64,000 nucleotides of DNA from Chionis minor. Its lineage: Eukaryota > Chordata > Aves > Charadriiformes > Chionididae. Each line of letters begins with the position of its first letter. Position 1 is the stretch's first letter. The notes beneath the pieces are model-generated. The model had not been told where the DNA came from. It ran no database searches and saw nothing but the letters and a program-made list of their open reading frames with translations. The position numbers were made by a program, and so were the translations under genes. The stretch covers positions 637,894 through 701,893 of the forward strand of contig VZSF01002028.1 of the NCBI GenBank assembly GCA_013398295.1, written 5' to 3'. Positions 1 to 11,400 of this stretch are shown one piece after another.

Positions 1-984
1 AAGTTTACAGCAACATTCTATAATTGCAAATTCTGTTCCACTGAGCTAAAACTGGATTATTCAGATAACAGGATTCTTTGACTTCAAGATCTTTGGAGCA
101 TGATAGGGATGGAGGAAAATTTACTGACTACTTGCTGTTGAAAAGAAGACACCTGGCCCATTCTCCTACCTTGGGAGATATGTCAGATTTGAATTATCCA
201 CCTGTTTTAGTGACTTATTTTGCCCTGAATTCAGAGTTGTCACTGTGCAATTACCATTTCTTCTCTGCATGCTTAAACTACGAAAGCTCAGTGTTTGCAC
301 TCTGCTTTGCATCAGGTAACTTTCTGAGTCTGATAAGGAAATCAAATTCCAGCCTCTCAAGCCGTTTTATCTGTTTGCAAGTTTTGCAACCCCCTCCTCT
401 CATCCCAGTGTGGCAGGCCATCTTGCCAACAAGTGACTACCTATTTCAACAAAACAAAACAAAAATTAGAACTTTTGCAGAGCCCATCCATATCTGTAGA
501 TTCTCCATGTATTTAATTTTTTCATTTCTTGTTCAGAATGAGGATTTTGCTGGTGAATTATTTATATGAAAACAGGAAATGAGAAGAGGAGTGGTGTGAA
601 AATTTTCCATAAAAACCTCATGCAGTTTTCAGTAGTGTTCAGTAAAAGCACTTTTTTTCTTTTCTTCGCAAGTTTTATTTATATTTTGTCACTAGAGAAA
701 GCTGCCACCGATTTAATTAAAATATTTATATAGAGTTGCAGTCTTAAGATATGTGCACACCTTAGGAAAGCCATACATTAAGAAAGTTTATCTCCAAATA
801 AAGAGTGGGAAAGGTTATGTCGCAGACATCAACAGAATTCTTCTTTGCTAATTACCAGCACTTGCCGTGGAAATAACTTTTCACTAAAACCAAGTCCTTT
901 TGTCAATGTCCGTTGTAATGAGATGGAATAAACGCACCCTCCATTTGTCAGCAAAACATACAAGTTGCACAACACAGCAAATGA

Positions 985-1030
985 AGGATGGGAGGGGATG
1001 GGATGGGATGGGAAGGGAAGGGAAGGAGGG
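985..1030 (+). repeat. GGGAT/GGGAA pentamer repeat with G-quadruplex potential
   Basis: Seven G-runs of three or four bases (990-992, 994-997, 1000-1002, 1005-1007, 1010-1012, 1015-1017, 1020-1022) are separated by loops of only 1-2 bases, followed by a weaker run at 1028-1030. This fits the G3+N1-7 pattern for an intramolecular G-quadruplex on the + strand. The array is an interrupted microsatellite that drifts from GGGAT to GGGAA units. Confidence 0.85.
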
Positions 1031-3775
1031 AAGTCTTGCTCTTCTCTCCACAGTAAAGGAACTATTATTGTGAACTCCATGAACTGCAGCCATCCCCAGT
1101 CTTAATTTGGCAGCCGTAGAACAGCATTGGTTGTGACAAGAACTGTATATGCACTATTCCTTTTTTAAACTTCACTTCTCCAGAAATGCCTTCGCCGTGA
1201 CTTCCTTAATTCTTCTTGGATATTTTCTATCTTTATTTTCTTTCTGTTGTTTTACTACCGATCCCGAGACAAAAAATCGTGAGATAACATCCTCTCTGTT
1301 TGCCAGCCTGTGAGAGAAATGAGGTCTGAAATGGAAAGAACCTTGCAGCTCAGGGCAGGCAGGGTTAGATGGCTCTGTGTGGAGTTGTCAAAGCATGAAT
1401 ATGGAGAATTGAGGAAAACGGAGGCAAAAACCCAGGTATCAACTACTTAATTCTGTCATCTGCCCTGCCTCAACTCCTTCTTGCCTCATCCTTCTACTCC
1501 TGTTGTCGTAGGCAACAGGCAGAGTGTTATACCAGCTTCATCATTTTGGCAAAAGAAATCCAGAGTTTAGAGAAAAAGAGGAAGAAATATTTTCTGTTGC
1601 ACATCCTTCCATCTCTTACCATGATAGCAAATGGAGAATTCTGTGGTTCAACTAAAAAAGTATACTTTGATGGAGAAATGTCTCCAACCCTTATCTCTGA
1701 AGGGAGGACAAACACGTATGACCATCTCTCCTTTGCACAACACCTGCTTTTTGCTTCGATGAACAAGTTGAGTTCTGTACAGCATGGGTAACTCCCAGAA
1801 GGCTTCCAGAATGGAAATTAAATCCCAAGGAATCCCTGGAGCAGCTTCCTTCCCAGTGGGAGGGCTAGAGTTTCATGTTTGCTTGAACATTTGTTAGGAG
1901 GTCGCTTCAGGAATAGCATGCTTGGACTAAAGGATATAAATGCGTCCTAAAATCACTGTTTTGATGATCTCTGTATGCATTCCCGTAGCAGCCCTTTCCA
2001 CGGGAGTGTGGAATCTCAGCATGGCTGGCATAGCTTACCAGTTGCTAAGTGAACAGGCAGCTGTAAACAAGTGTTTGATCAGGTGACAATTGCATACATT
2101 TAGCTGTGTATTGCACAGTTTCCAAATACCCCATTAAATAAGATACTTTTTTATTTTCTTTTAGGCTCAAGCTTTCTGAATTCTCTTATGAAATTGTAAC
2201 AATATAATCTCTTTCCAGAACTTCAGAATAAACAGAGCAAGGTCATTCTATCTGAAATCCAAGCTTCTTTTTCACCAGTGGGATTTCAAAAGAGGTGGGT
2301 GTTGTTATATCTAGAGTGGTTTCTTCCCCCCCTCAAGAGTTCCAAATTATGCAGGATGGCACTAGACTTTAAATTAACGTGTATCCATTGACATATGTAG
2401 AACATGTAACAAATACATTGGAATGCTTGGGATTTGAACATTTGTACTTAACGTTGTACTTAACTACATATGAAGTTCCATTGCATCTCAGCTCACGGTG
2501 GTCTGTTGAGACCACACTGCATGTGTGAGCATCTCCTTATTGCTGTACTTGCGTCACTGATACAGTCAAGACACTTCTTCAGTAATTGTTCCTCCTGAGG
2601 CACCATAATTATGTATCATGGAGATATTCTGTAACGTTACAGCTCCATAAACCAGATATAATCGTTTCGTTATGACTGTTAACATTAGATAAAGAGAAAG
2701 CAATCTTGTGGTATGGATGAATTTATCAGAATCAAAAGGTTCATCCCACCTAAAGTAAACGGGATGGTGAAGTAGATCTTGGAAAGAAAGGCACAGAATT
2801 TAGGCATGTTTGGAAAGAAAAGGGGAATTACGACAAGTTATTTCAAAATAAATAACATAAACACTGTCTTGCCATACAGTTTGGTATCTAACAAGATTTA
2901 GATTTAGATTTTACACTATTAGTTAATAGTAATGAAAAGGAAGCACTGAGTACACGTGAAAATAATTTGAATGTCAAGCAGTATTTTCCATCCCTTGTTC
3001 ATCTGCCTGCATACTGTGTTTATAATAAATCATTAATCCTGTTCAAATGTAAGCATTTTCGGAATCTTCTTTTTAAGTGGTAGAAAACAGGGATTGACAG
3101 TAAGCTATTCTAAATTGCAACGTAAATGTAAACCCCAAACCTCCTTCCTAGTGTTCAGTTTCTGAGTATGTAATCGAATAAGTAACTCATTTCCTTAACC
3201 TATAATCCCTGCACCACATTTGTATGCTTACTTTTGTAAATTATTATAAAGTACCTATGTTTCCCAATATTAAATGTTTTATAAAATATATTGTATCTGT
3301 ATTTCTCTTCTTTATTTCTTTACAGTATTTTTAGATGGATAGTATATCTAAGAACTTTGCTTGACAACTAAGTGCATTAGTGTATGCTACTGCGATATTT
3401 ATTTTATAATGTAATTATATTCTCTTTGAGTTCACATGTATCACCATCGCAAATGTTATTCCACAACTCCTCTATGCATGTTTTCTTTCCTGATGCTTCT
3501 TCAGACACACATATCTCGACTATAGGACTGCATTGTTAAACAGATGATATCAGCTAAATTGAGTTTGCCCTATTTAAGTACTTTAATAGATAACAGAAAT
3601 AGCACATTCATTTAGGGTGGCTCTATTGCTGCCACTCATCTGAACTTCATTTGAAATTGAGGTCATTTAGCAGTGAGACTTGGAGTAAATAGAGGCAACC
3701 AGGATATCAAAGTTTTTGGGCAGCTTGTAACCTACGAAGTTTTGACTGTGAAGTTAAAGCTGCACAGAATTCCTT

Positions 3776-3811
3776 AACCTCCTAGTCACCCTCAACCTCC
3801 TAGTCACCCTC
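3776..3811. repeat. 18-bp direct tandem duplication
   Basis: The 18-base unit aacctcctagtcaccctc occurs twice in direct, perfect succession at 3776-3793 and 3794-3811. Nothing else in the neighbourhood repeats it. It looks like a recent local slippage or duplication event. Confidence 0.9.
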
Positions 3812-5025
3812 AAATGCTTGCTTACCTAAAAGTTCTGGAGTGCCTTAAAGGAATTATTTCATCAGATCTTCAGAATCACTAGTGAAATGTAATGGATAGG
3901 TCCTTCAGAAAAATAATGGTAAAACTCCACCTAAACAAATGAAGGTATGCTTTCTTTAGATTTTATTTGTTAAACTAGCAGTATAGATGCATTCTTGACT
4001 CCAGGGCCGTTAGGTGGCACACTTGGGCTATGGGTTTGGCAGGGCATGCCATGAAGTGCTGTGTGGAACCCAAAGTATAACTGATTAATCACGCATCTTT
4101 TAATTTATACGGAGTGAAGCAGGGAGAATGCAATAAAGTGACGTTTAGACATGAGGCATTGTCAATATTCTGTCAGCTGGAAACCAATGGTCTTTCTGCA
4201 TCTTTCTTTTTAGGGCATTAGCAAAGTGATGTCTCCAGGAACCTCACGCTACTTGTATGGATTGCATTACTGCATTACTTGAATTCTCAGGTGTGCTTAA
4301 GTGCACAACTTGCAGTGAAACCAGTGAGTTAGATGGACATCCTTGAGAAGATGTCCAAATACTTAGAAAAGGCCTGTTGTTTTTGTTGTTTAAGAAACAA
4401 ATAGGTCATCAAGAACTTAATTATTTAAATTTTCTCCAGTTAGAAAGGTTATTTTTGGTATGGCTATGCTGTGGGAGTTCCAGAAAATCTAGAAAAAGGC
4501 ATCTTTGGGATTATGTAGGATTGTTATACAGGGTTTAGTATTTCTAGACTTCGTGGAATTTGAGTAGGACAATTTCTGAGGTGAAGAAACTGAGAAATTA
4601 ATACAGAATAATGTTTTACTTGTATCTGTGAAACCTTTTGGCCAATCCCATCCCAATTGCTAATGATTTCAGAGGTCCGACTCATGTTAAATTTCTTTTT
4701 CCTGTTCCCACAAGCCTCCTACAGTTGTCCTGAAAGTTTCTTTATTCTAATGGGATATAGCTGTCATATGAAGTCCTAATTATGGATAAATTGTCATCAT
4801 TACTTATTCACCTTAGGTGAAGAATGTGCATATAAACAGTTAGGTTAATCCAGCTTTCAGACAGCTAAAGTAAAGCTAGTGGAGAACAGTTCTGAACACG
4901 AGGACAGGCAGCTGGGATTTCACAAACGTGGATTTGCTCTAAGCAATGCGGCACCAATATGAAAGTAGAATTCTAGGATGACATCTTCATGGCATCTTGC
5001 ATCTTTTGGCTTATGATCATATGAC

Positions 5026-5856
5026 CATAGAATCATGGAATAGTTTGGGTTGGGAGGGACCTTTGAAGGCCATCTAGTCCAACCCCCTGCCATGAGCAGG
5101 GACATCTTCAACTAGAGCAGGTTGCTCAGAGCCCCGTCCAACCTGGCCTGGAATGTTTCCAGGGATGGGGCATCTACAGCCTCTCTGGGCAACCTGGGCC
5201 AGGGTTTCACCACTCTCACTGTACAAAATTTCTTCCCTTATATCTAGTCTAAATCTTTCCTCTTTTTGTTTCAAGCCATTACCCCTTGTGCTATCACAAA
5301 AGGCCCTGATAAAAAGTTTGTCTCCATCTTTTCTGTAGGTCCCCTTTAAGTACTCTAAGGCCACAATAAGGTCCCCCCAGAGCCTTCTCTCCTCCAGGAT
5401 GAACACCCCCAACTCTCCCAGGCTGTCCTCCCAGCTGAGGGGCTCCAGCCCTTGGGTCATTTTTGTGGCCTCCTCTAGCCCTGCTCCAACAGGTCCATGT
5501 CCTTCTTATGTTGGGGACCCCAGAGCTGGAGGCAGCACCGCAGGGCGGTCTGACCAGAGCTGAGAAGAAGGGCAGAATCCCCTCCCTCTCCCTGCTAGCC
5601 ACGCTGCTGGGGATGTAGCCCAGGATGCGGTTGGATTTCGGGGCTGTGAGCACACACTTCCGGCTCATGTCCAGTTTTTCACGCACCAGTACTCCATAGT
5701 CCTTCTTGGCAGGGCTGATCTCCGTCCCTTCATCCCCAGCCTGCACGGATACCGGAGGTTGCCCTGACCCAGGTGCAGAACCCTACACTTGGCTTTGTTG
5801 AACCTCATGAGGTTCACATGGGCCCACTTCTCGAGTCTGTCCAAGTCCCTCTGGAT
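5026..5856 (-). mobile_element. CR1 LINE, 5'-truncated 3' end
   Basis: The left end reads, on the minus strand, as the typical CR1 3' terminus (…AACCCAAACTATTCCATGATTCTATG). Running into the element on the minus strand are two overlapping frames, 5294-5746 and 5074-5460. They carry blocks typical of the C-terminal end of CR1 ORF2 just downstream of the reverse transcriptase, for example KSNRILGYIPSSVASRERE, MTQGLEPLSWED and LYLKG/RGNG-type segments. The blocks fall in more than one frame, so the copy carries frameshifts and is dead. About 830 bp remain, and homology stops near 5856. CR1 is the dominant LINE of birds and other reptiles, which supports the taxonomic reading. Confidence 0.93.
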
Positions 5857-6129
5857 AAATACTTTGCTCTAGTTGGACTTTGTTCCTAGTTCTCATTAAT
5901 AACAGAATGAGTTGCAGAAAGGGCATCTGAAGGACTGAGTGTGTTGCTGGCTGTTGGCCTAGGGATGATTCCTAATGTAATCAAAGGAAGTGTGTGTTTT
6001 CCTGGAATGTCTAGTGCAGCATCCATTTTCATTGGAACAAGAAAATCCAAAAGCTTAAAGTTTGTTTAAAAATCTAGGGGAAGAGGACATTCATAATGAG
6101 GAAAGTCAGTGTGGCTGCAGATTTTTTAA

Positions 6130-6146
6130 TTTTTTTTTTTTTTTTT
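6130..6146. repeat. Poly-T homopolymer (T17)
   Basis: Seventeen consecutive T residues, followed about 130 bases later by an A-rich stretch (about 6277-6303). Simple-sequence repeat with no attached retroelement recognised. Confidence 0.9.
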
Positions 6147-8169
6147 CAACCCTTATGCCAGAATCCCTTCAGCTTTCCTCTGGCTTAGTTTTAAGCAGCT
6201 ATTTTGTATAATATGGCCAGACAGTATCTAGAGCAATGGGGTCACACCCAAATGTGACTTATAGTGGTAGTCTATTAAAAAAATAAAAAGACAATAAAAA
6301 AAAATCAGTCTTAGCATATGTGCATGACTGTGACTCTGAGTTTCCATTTTGTCTGGAGAAAGAAGCTGGAGTTACTGTGATTCCTGCATTTGGCCAGAGC
6401 TTTTCACTTAAGGTTTTACATCATCTGAAATTCCTTTTGGTTATGATTGCACACACATTCTCGCCTATCTGCATTCTGATGTAAGAATTAGGTGCTGTGC
6501 TTGTATGGACTCTGGAATATTTACATTTAAAATTTCATGGGTTTGGGCGGATGTTTGTACATGACAAGAAATGAGCGGTGTTGCAGTTGCTTGATGAAGG
6601 TATAATACAAGTTTAGTGAGCATGGATGTTGTATTATGATTTCAAATTCTTTTGACAATAAGAATCAGTTTCCAGGGAATATCTTGATAGGGACTGGAAA
6701 CAAACAATAAGTATATGAATAACTTGGTGTTGCTTTTCATTGGTAAGGAAAGATTTTTCATTTATGATCAGGTTACAGCTACTAATTTAAAGCTGTTAAA
6801 ACATTTAGAAGGAATTATTTGAAATATTAAAATACTTGAAGAAACAAGCCTAGAAAGTGGTAGTTTTGCTAATTCCCCATTCCTAGTCTCTCTGATGCTT
6901 CTGCCCTCATTAGAAATAAGTAGTGTTATGGTACAGGCTGAACTAAGGCAAAGATCAATAAGGACAAGACCAGTGTCCAAATGATAAAAGTTTCCATCTA
7001 GCTGCTCCTCTCTTCAATTTCCTTACCACAAGTAGCCTCTCTAGGAGGGGTAACAGTCCAGCAGTGAAGTATACTATATACTTGAGAAAGATGAATCATT
7101 CTTGTAATTTCTGTCATAAACCTGCCATGCACAGAAGCAGGGTGGAATTCAAGCTCTGTTTTAATGACGACCAAAGAGGGAATCTGCAGGAGTGCCACAT
7201 CTTTGGATTTTGGTGTGTTGACAAAGGGCCCGTGGCTTGAATAAGAGACAAGCTACAAACATCAGTCCCAAAATATATTGAAAAATATAAGAGTTAAGAA
7301 GAAGCACTTTATGACTGAAGTAGGAGCGAATGCTCCGGAGCCAGAAGCACATTGCTGAGCACACTGGTTTACTGGAAAGGCGAGCGGTACCGCGTAAGAT
7401 ACGTTAGCAGAGTTGATGAATCTGGGACTTAGATGAGTTTCAAATCATGATTAAGGAGCTTTAGCAGAGGTCCTGAGGGCTAAATAAATTTTCTAAAGGT
7501 ACAGCATATGCCATTGTGTGAAAGTCATTTAAGGCCTTTTATTCTAAAAGTGAGATGTGTTACCTTTTACTCTATTTGTATGAGAAAAGAAAGCACATTA
7601 ACTAATTGGTACGCAAATAGTGATTGATCCTGACCCAGTTCTTAGCTGTCACTTGTCCTCCTCTGAGACAATCAAGCCATTATTCCAGTTCACATAGCTA
7701 ATATTTACACAACCTGGGATGACAGCAGGAGTGAAGTTCACGTCCTGAGCTCTTGCCCTCTCCCAACCCCCCCATTTAGTGAAATGCCTCTTTACACTTC
7801 GGGCACCTTCGCTTCAAAACTTTTCCTGTGAGCCATTCTCCCAGCCTGGGGCCAGCAGGACACCGAATTTGATCTGAACTCAACAGCCCGTGTGCTAAAA
7901 ACATGCTAAATGTTCTAGCCAGGGCAAAGCATCTTTCTAGGGCATAGTCATTGTCACAAAGCGCTGGCTCCTGGTGTGTCACAGGACAGCACTGCTGAGA
8001 ACACTGGACTGAGTTTCTTCCTATGAGAAGATAAGGTCTTGGAGACCCAGATATTAGGGTGAAGATGATTTAAGCTGTATGAGCTTCGTTACTCAATAAT
8101 GCGCTAATTATTTTGATCACCCCCTGAGAAATTGTCTAGCAGTATGAAGTGCCAAAAGAAATGACAGCC

Positions 8170-8183
8170 TTTTTTTTTTTTTT
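8170..8183. repeat. Poly-T homopolymer (T14)
   Basis: Fourteen consecutive T residues. No retroelement body is recognised beside it. Confidence 0.88.
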
Positions 8184-8327
8184 GAGATCTGCCAAAGGGT
8201 ATTTAAGTGGATATCGTGATGAAGGGTATTACATGGATGGAACCAACTTTGTTTCCGATGTAAGTGTTCTGCAATCAGTGGACTGAGAGCAGGGATTAAT
8301 TTTGCCTGCTCTTTTGGAGAGTTGAAA

Positions 8328-8460
8328 TCCCCTTCGCGCTCGCGGTGTGTGCTGAGGCTGTGGGCTCCGACGAACTGCGGCGTGAGCACTGCAGCAGCTC
8401 TGCAACAGCGCAGGCAGGGCAGGAGCTGCCTGCGCAGAGCTCCGGGTTTGAGCATACGCA
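8328..8460. promoter_or_regulatory. Small CpG-enriched patch, possible regulatory element
   Basis: A roughly 130-bp GC-rich patch in an AT-rich neighbourhood, with about a dozen CpGs (clusters at cgcgctcgcgg, ccgacg and gcggcg). It is much smaller than a classical CpG island. It could be a promoter, an enhancer, or merely a GC-rich relic. The function is inferred only from base composition. Confidence 0.3.
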
Positions 8461-11400
8461 TTTCTAAATATGAAATATTTGAGTCTCACATTTTTTTTCA
8501 GCGTGGAAAGGAGGAGGCTTTATTTCAGCGATGTATTTCTGTGGCATATGCCATGGCTTTGTTCTGCAGATGCTATCACCACCACCATGTTACAAAAATA
8601 CTCATTTTCTCTTTATGACTGCTCACAAGAAGCCTGAACCGCTCATAACTATTCAAAGAGATTTGTAGAGGAAAACCATACTCTTATGCTATATTTGGAA
8701 GAAGTCAGCATTGTGCAACTCCTCCTCTGCGCTTTCATTTCAACTTGTAGTAGTTTGATGCAACAGTTCCTCCTGGAATGTCTGCTTCTGGGGCAGCGTT
8801 GCTGCATTACTGAACCATTCTGCAGATCTGTGTAGTAATGGCACGGCATCGTCTTGTCGTGTGTTGCAACACAGTCTTCCAAGAGGACAGGTTATAGAAA
8901 CGCTTCCTCCTTTGTTGTTTATTCTGTGTGTACGCACACACGCATGCAAACGCATAAGCACCTTGCAGTTTCTGTATGTTTTTGTATTTTACATGCTGTA
9001 GCTGTACATCCTGTGCATCTTTGGGCATTATTAACAATAACTTATTAGAGTTACATGAAGAAGACACCTATATTTGTAACAACAAATGGTTGTGCAGCAA
9101 TCAACTACATAATATTCAAATAATGAGCAAAAATGCCTGTCGTGGTATCCAATAGTAGAATAGTTGTCGTTTTTTCTGTACTGCGAAGTTGCAGAGGGGA
9201 AACGGTGATGCAGATAAGGATAGAGACTAGTGGCTGTGTGGCATTCCTGATGCACTGCTTGAGGGCTGATAACAGCCTTGGGTTTAGAATTAGTAGAGAA
9301 AGTCTATAAATCAGACAAGTGCTTGGAAATTCCGATCTTATATGTTTGGCCTCTGGGATTTATTTTTGTTTGTTTGTTTTTTATTGATTTCCACACAGTT
9401 AATGGCTTGCTGGAATTTACTCTTAGTCTGATGTAGGGTGTAGGAATATAGTATAAGGGAGATACGTCCTCCTTTCAAATCCCAGAGTTGCTGGAGGTTA
9501 AACCCTTGTAAAAAATGTGCAACAAAGGAGCGCTAGGAACAAATTGCCCTCTATTTTCTGATCCCAGTCAACTGACATAGGTCCAGGTTATAAAAATTGA
9601 ATGTCTCCTCTCTCATGGGTAGATTATTATCCATGGACTGGAATGGCTGCTGTCACTGTCTTACCTGTGATTTCCTTTTCCAAATTTTGATCGCTTTGCT
9701 TTAGCAACCAAAAAGTAAGTGTTTATACTGAACATAGAAATTTCTCTTGAGTAGTCTAAGTACTAATTCTGTGAATAACTAAAAGAAAACTTTACTCCCA
9801 CATTTGGAAATCTTATCTTCATTCTTTTTGCCTTTGGTCATTACGTGCATTCTTAAGGAGCACAAATTTTTGTCTTCCTCCTCTTTTTAATTCTGAGTCC
9901 TCAGTTCAGAAAAAGAAAGCACTTAGATATGAGGCGGTTTTCTCTTCTGCTTTCAGATACTATTTTTAAGTAAACATCACACCTCATCAAATCAGAGATT
10001 CACTGCATTCCTACTAAAGGAAATGGGACTGAAGGATATACTCAAATTTAAGAACTTGAATACAGTTGTTCAGACGTGACTTTAGTAAGCACTTTCTACC
10101 CTTGAGTAAGACAGAAGGATTGTAGAATCAAATACAGTAAATGATACTTTTCAATGGTTTCTGAAAGAGCTACAGAGGTTGTTCAGAACTTCAGTGAGAC
10201 CAGAGCATCTGATTCCCTTAGTTGCCTTTGAAATCCGTACTGCTGTGGATGAGGGACAATACACACCTTCCAATGAATCAAGGATGCAAAGTCAACCTCA
10301 GCTATGTTGTTTTTGGGCTAGGAGGTGATTAGTTTTACAGCCCTGTTTTTCTTATGCTAGCTTGGGGAATGGAGCATTATTCATTGCAGTGTTGTGCACA
10401 TTACAGCTCTGGAAAAAGCCCTCGTAATTCCTCCGTATGCCTTTGTACACCCAAATCAGCATTCATCCTGAAGTTGTGCTCATTGATTGCAAAATGTCAT
10501 GTACGAGAAGATCAGAAATCTCCAGAAATACTTGGAAGAGCCAGGAGCAGTGAAAGTCAACAGCCTTGGTTGGGTACATCTAGGGTACGTTACTGGGGCA
10601 GCAGAGTAAACAGTTGCAGTAGCACTAAAATGCTGGTAACAGCACAGCAATTGTACCAATATTTTGGCTGAAATACAAAGCAGGTCAGGTTTGAATTACA
10701 GAGCTGTAATTTATGCTTTGGGTTCTGTTGACACAATCCACTGGATCCCCTCTCCCATAGTTTACGATGTCATCAGAAGCCCTGATGGAATTAGAGCCCT
10801 GTAATTCACAGCACCTTTCATTATATGAGTGTTCACACACACATTTTTTTATGCCTAGTTTAAAATTGAGTGACATTAAGGCCCAACCTGAAACTGAATT
10901 AAAATCCTATAAAAATAATGGGTTATACAAAGAATACTTTATTAGATCTGAATTGTTTGTTGTCCGTAGATTCAAACACATGCTTTGAGAACAACGGCAG
11001 CTATGAATGATTGTAATGGTTCCTTGCTTGTAATCTAAAATTAAAAAAACCCACACAAAATCACACTCCTTGAACAAAGCATGGGCAAGTGGAATTTAGG
11101 TAGGGAAAAGTGAAACGGAACCTTGTAATTTTTGAGTGCATCATCTTGGAGGGGAACTGCTCATCCGGTTGTCGACTAGAGTAACTGCTGCCATCTAAAC
11201 GTATAAATGTGATGTTTATCGGGCCTGGGATCTAGGGAAGTGTGGTTCCAAGGAGCAGTTTCAGCGTTGCATAGCTGAGGAGTAGGGGAACCCGCTGTGA
11301 GTTATTGCAAGTCTTCTCATGTACATGGCAACCACTCACACTAATGTGTTTGGTCTACACCGAAGTATTAAAGTGAAGATTTTGAAAATGTTGTTTCTGA

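Larger units (their letters stand above)
1..5025. other. Non-coding sequence with no recognised gene
   Basis: AT-rich, stop-dense sequence on both strands. The open frames present are short, begin at arbitrary ATGs, and show no protein family I recognise. It contains a GGGAT/GGGAA pentamer repeat near 1.0 kb and an 18-bp tandem duplication near 3.8 kb, listed separately. By position it is either flank or a 5' non-coding intron of CARD11. I cannot tell which, because the transcription start is not identified. Confidence 0.7.
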
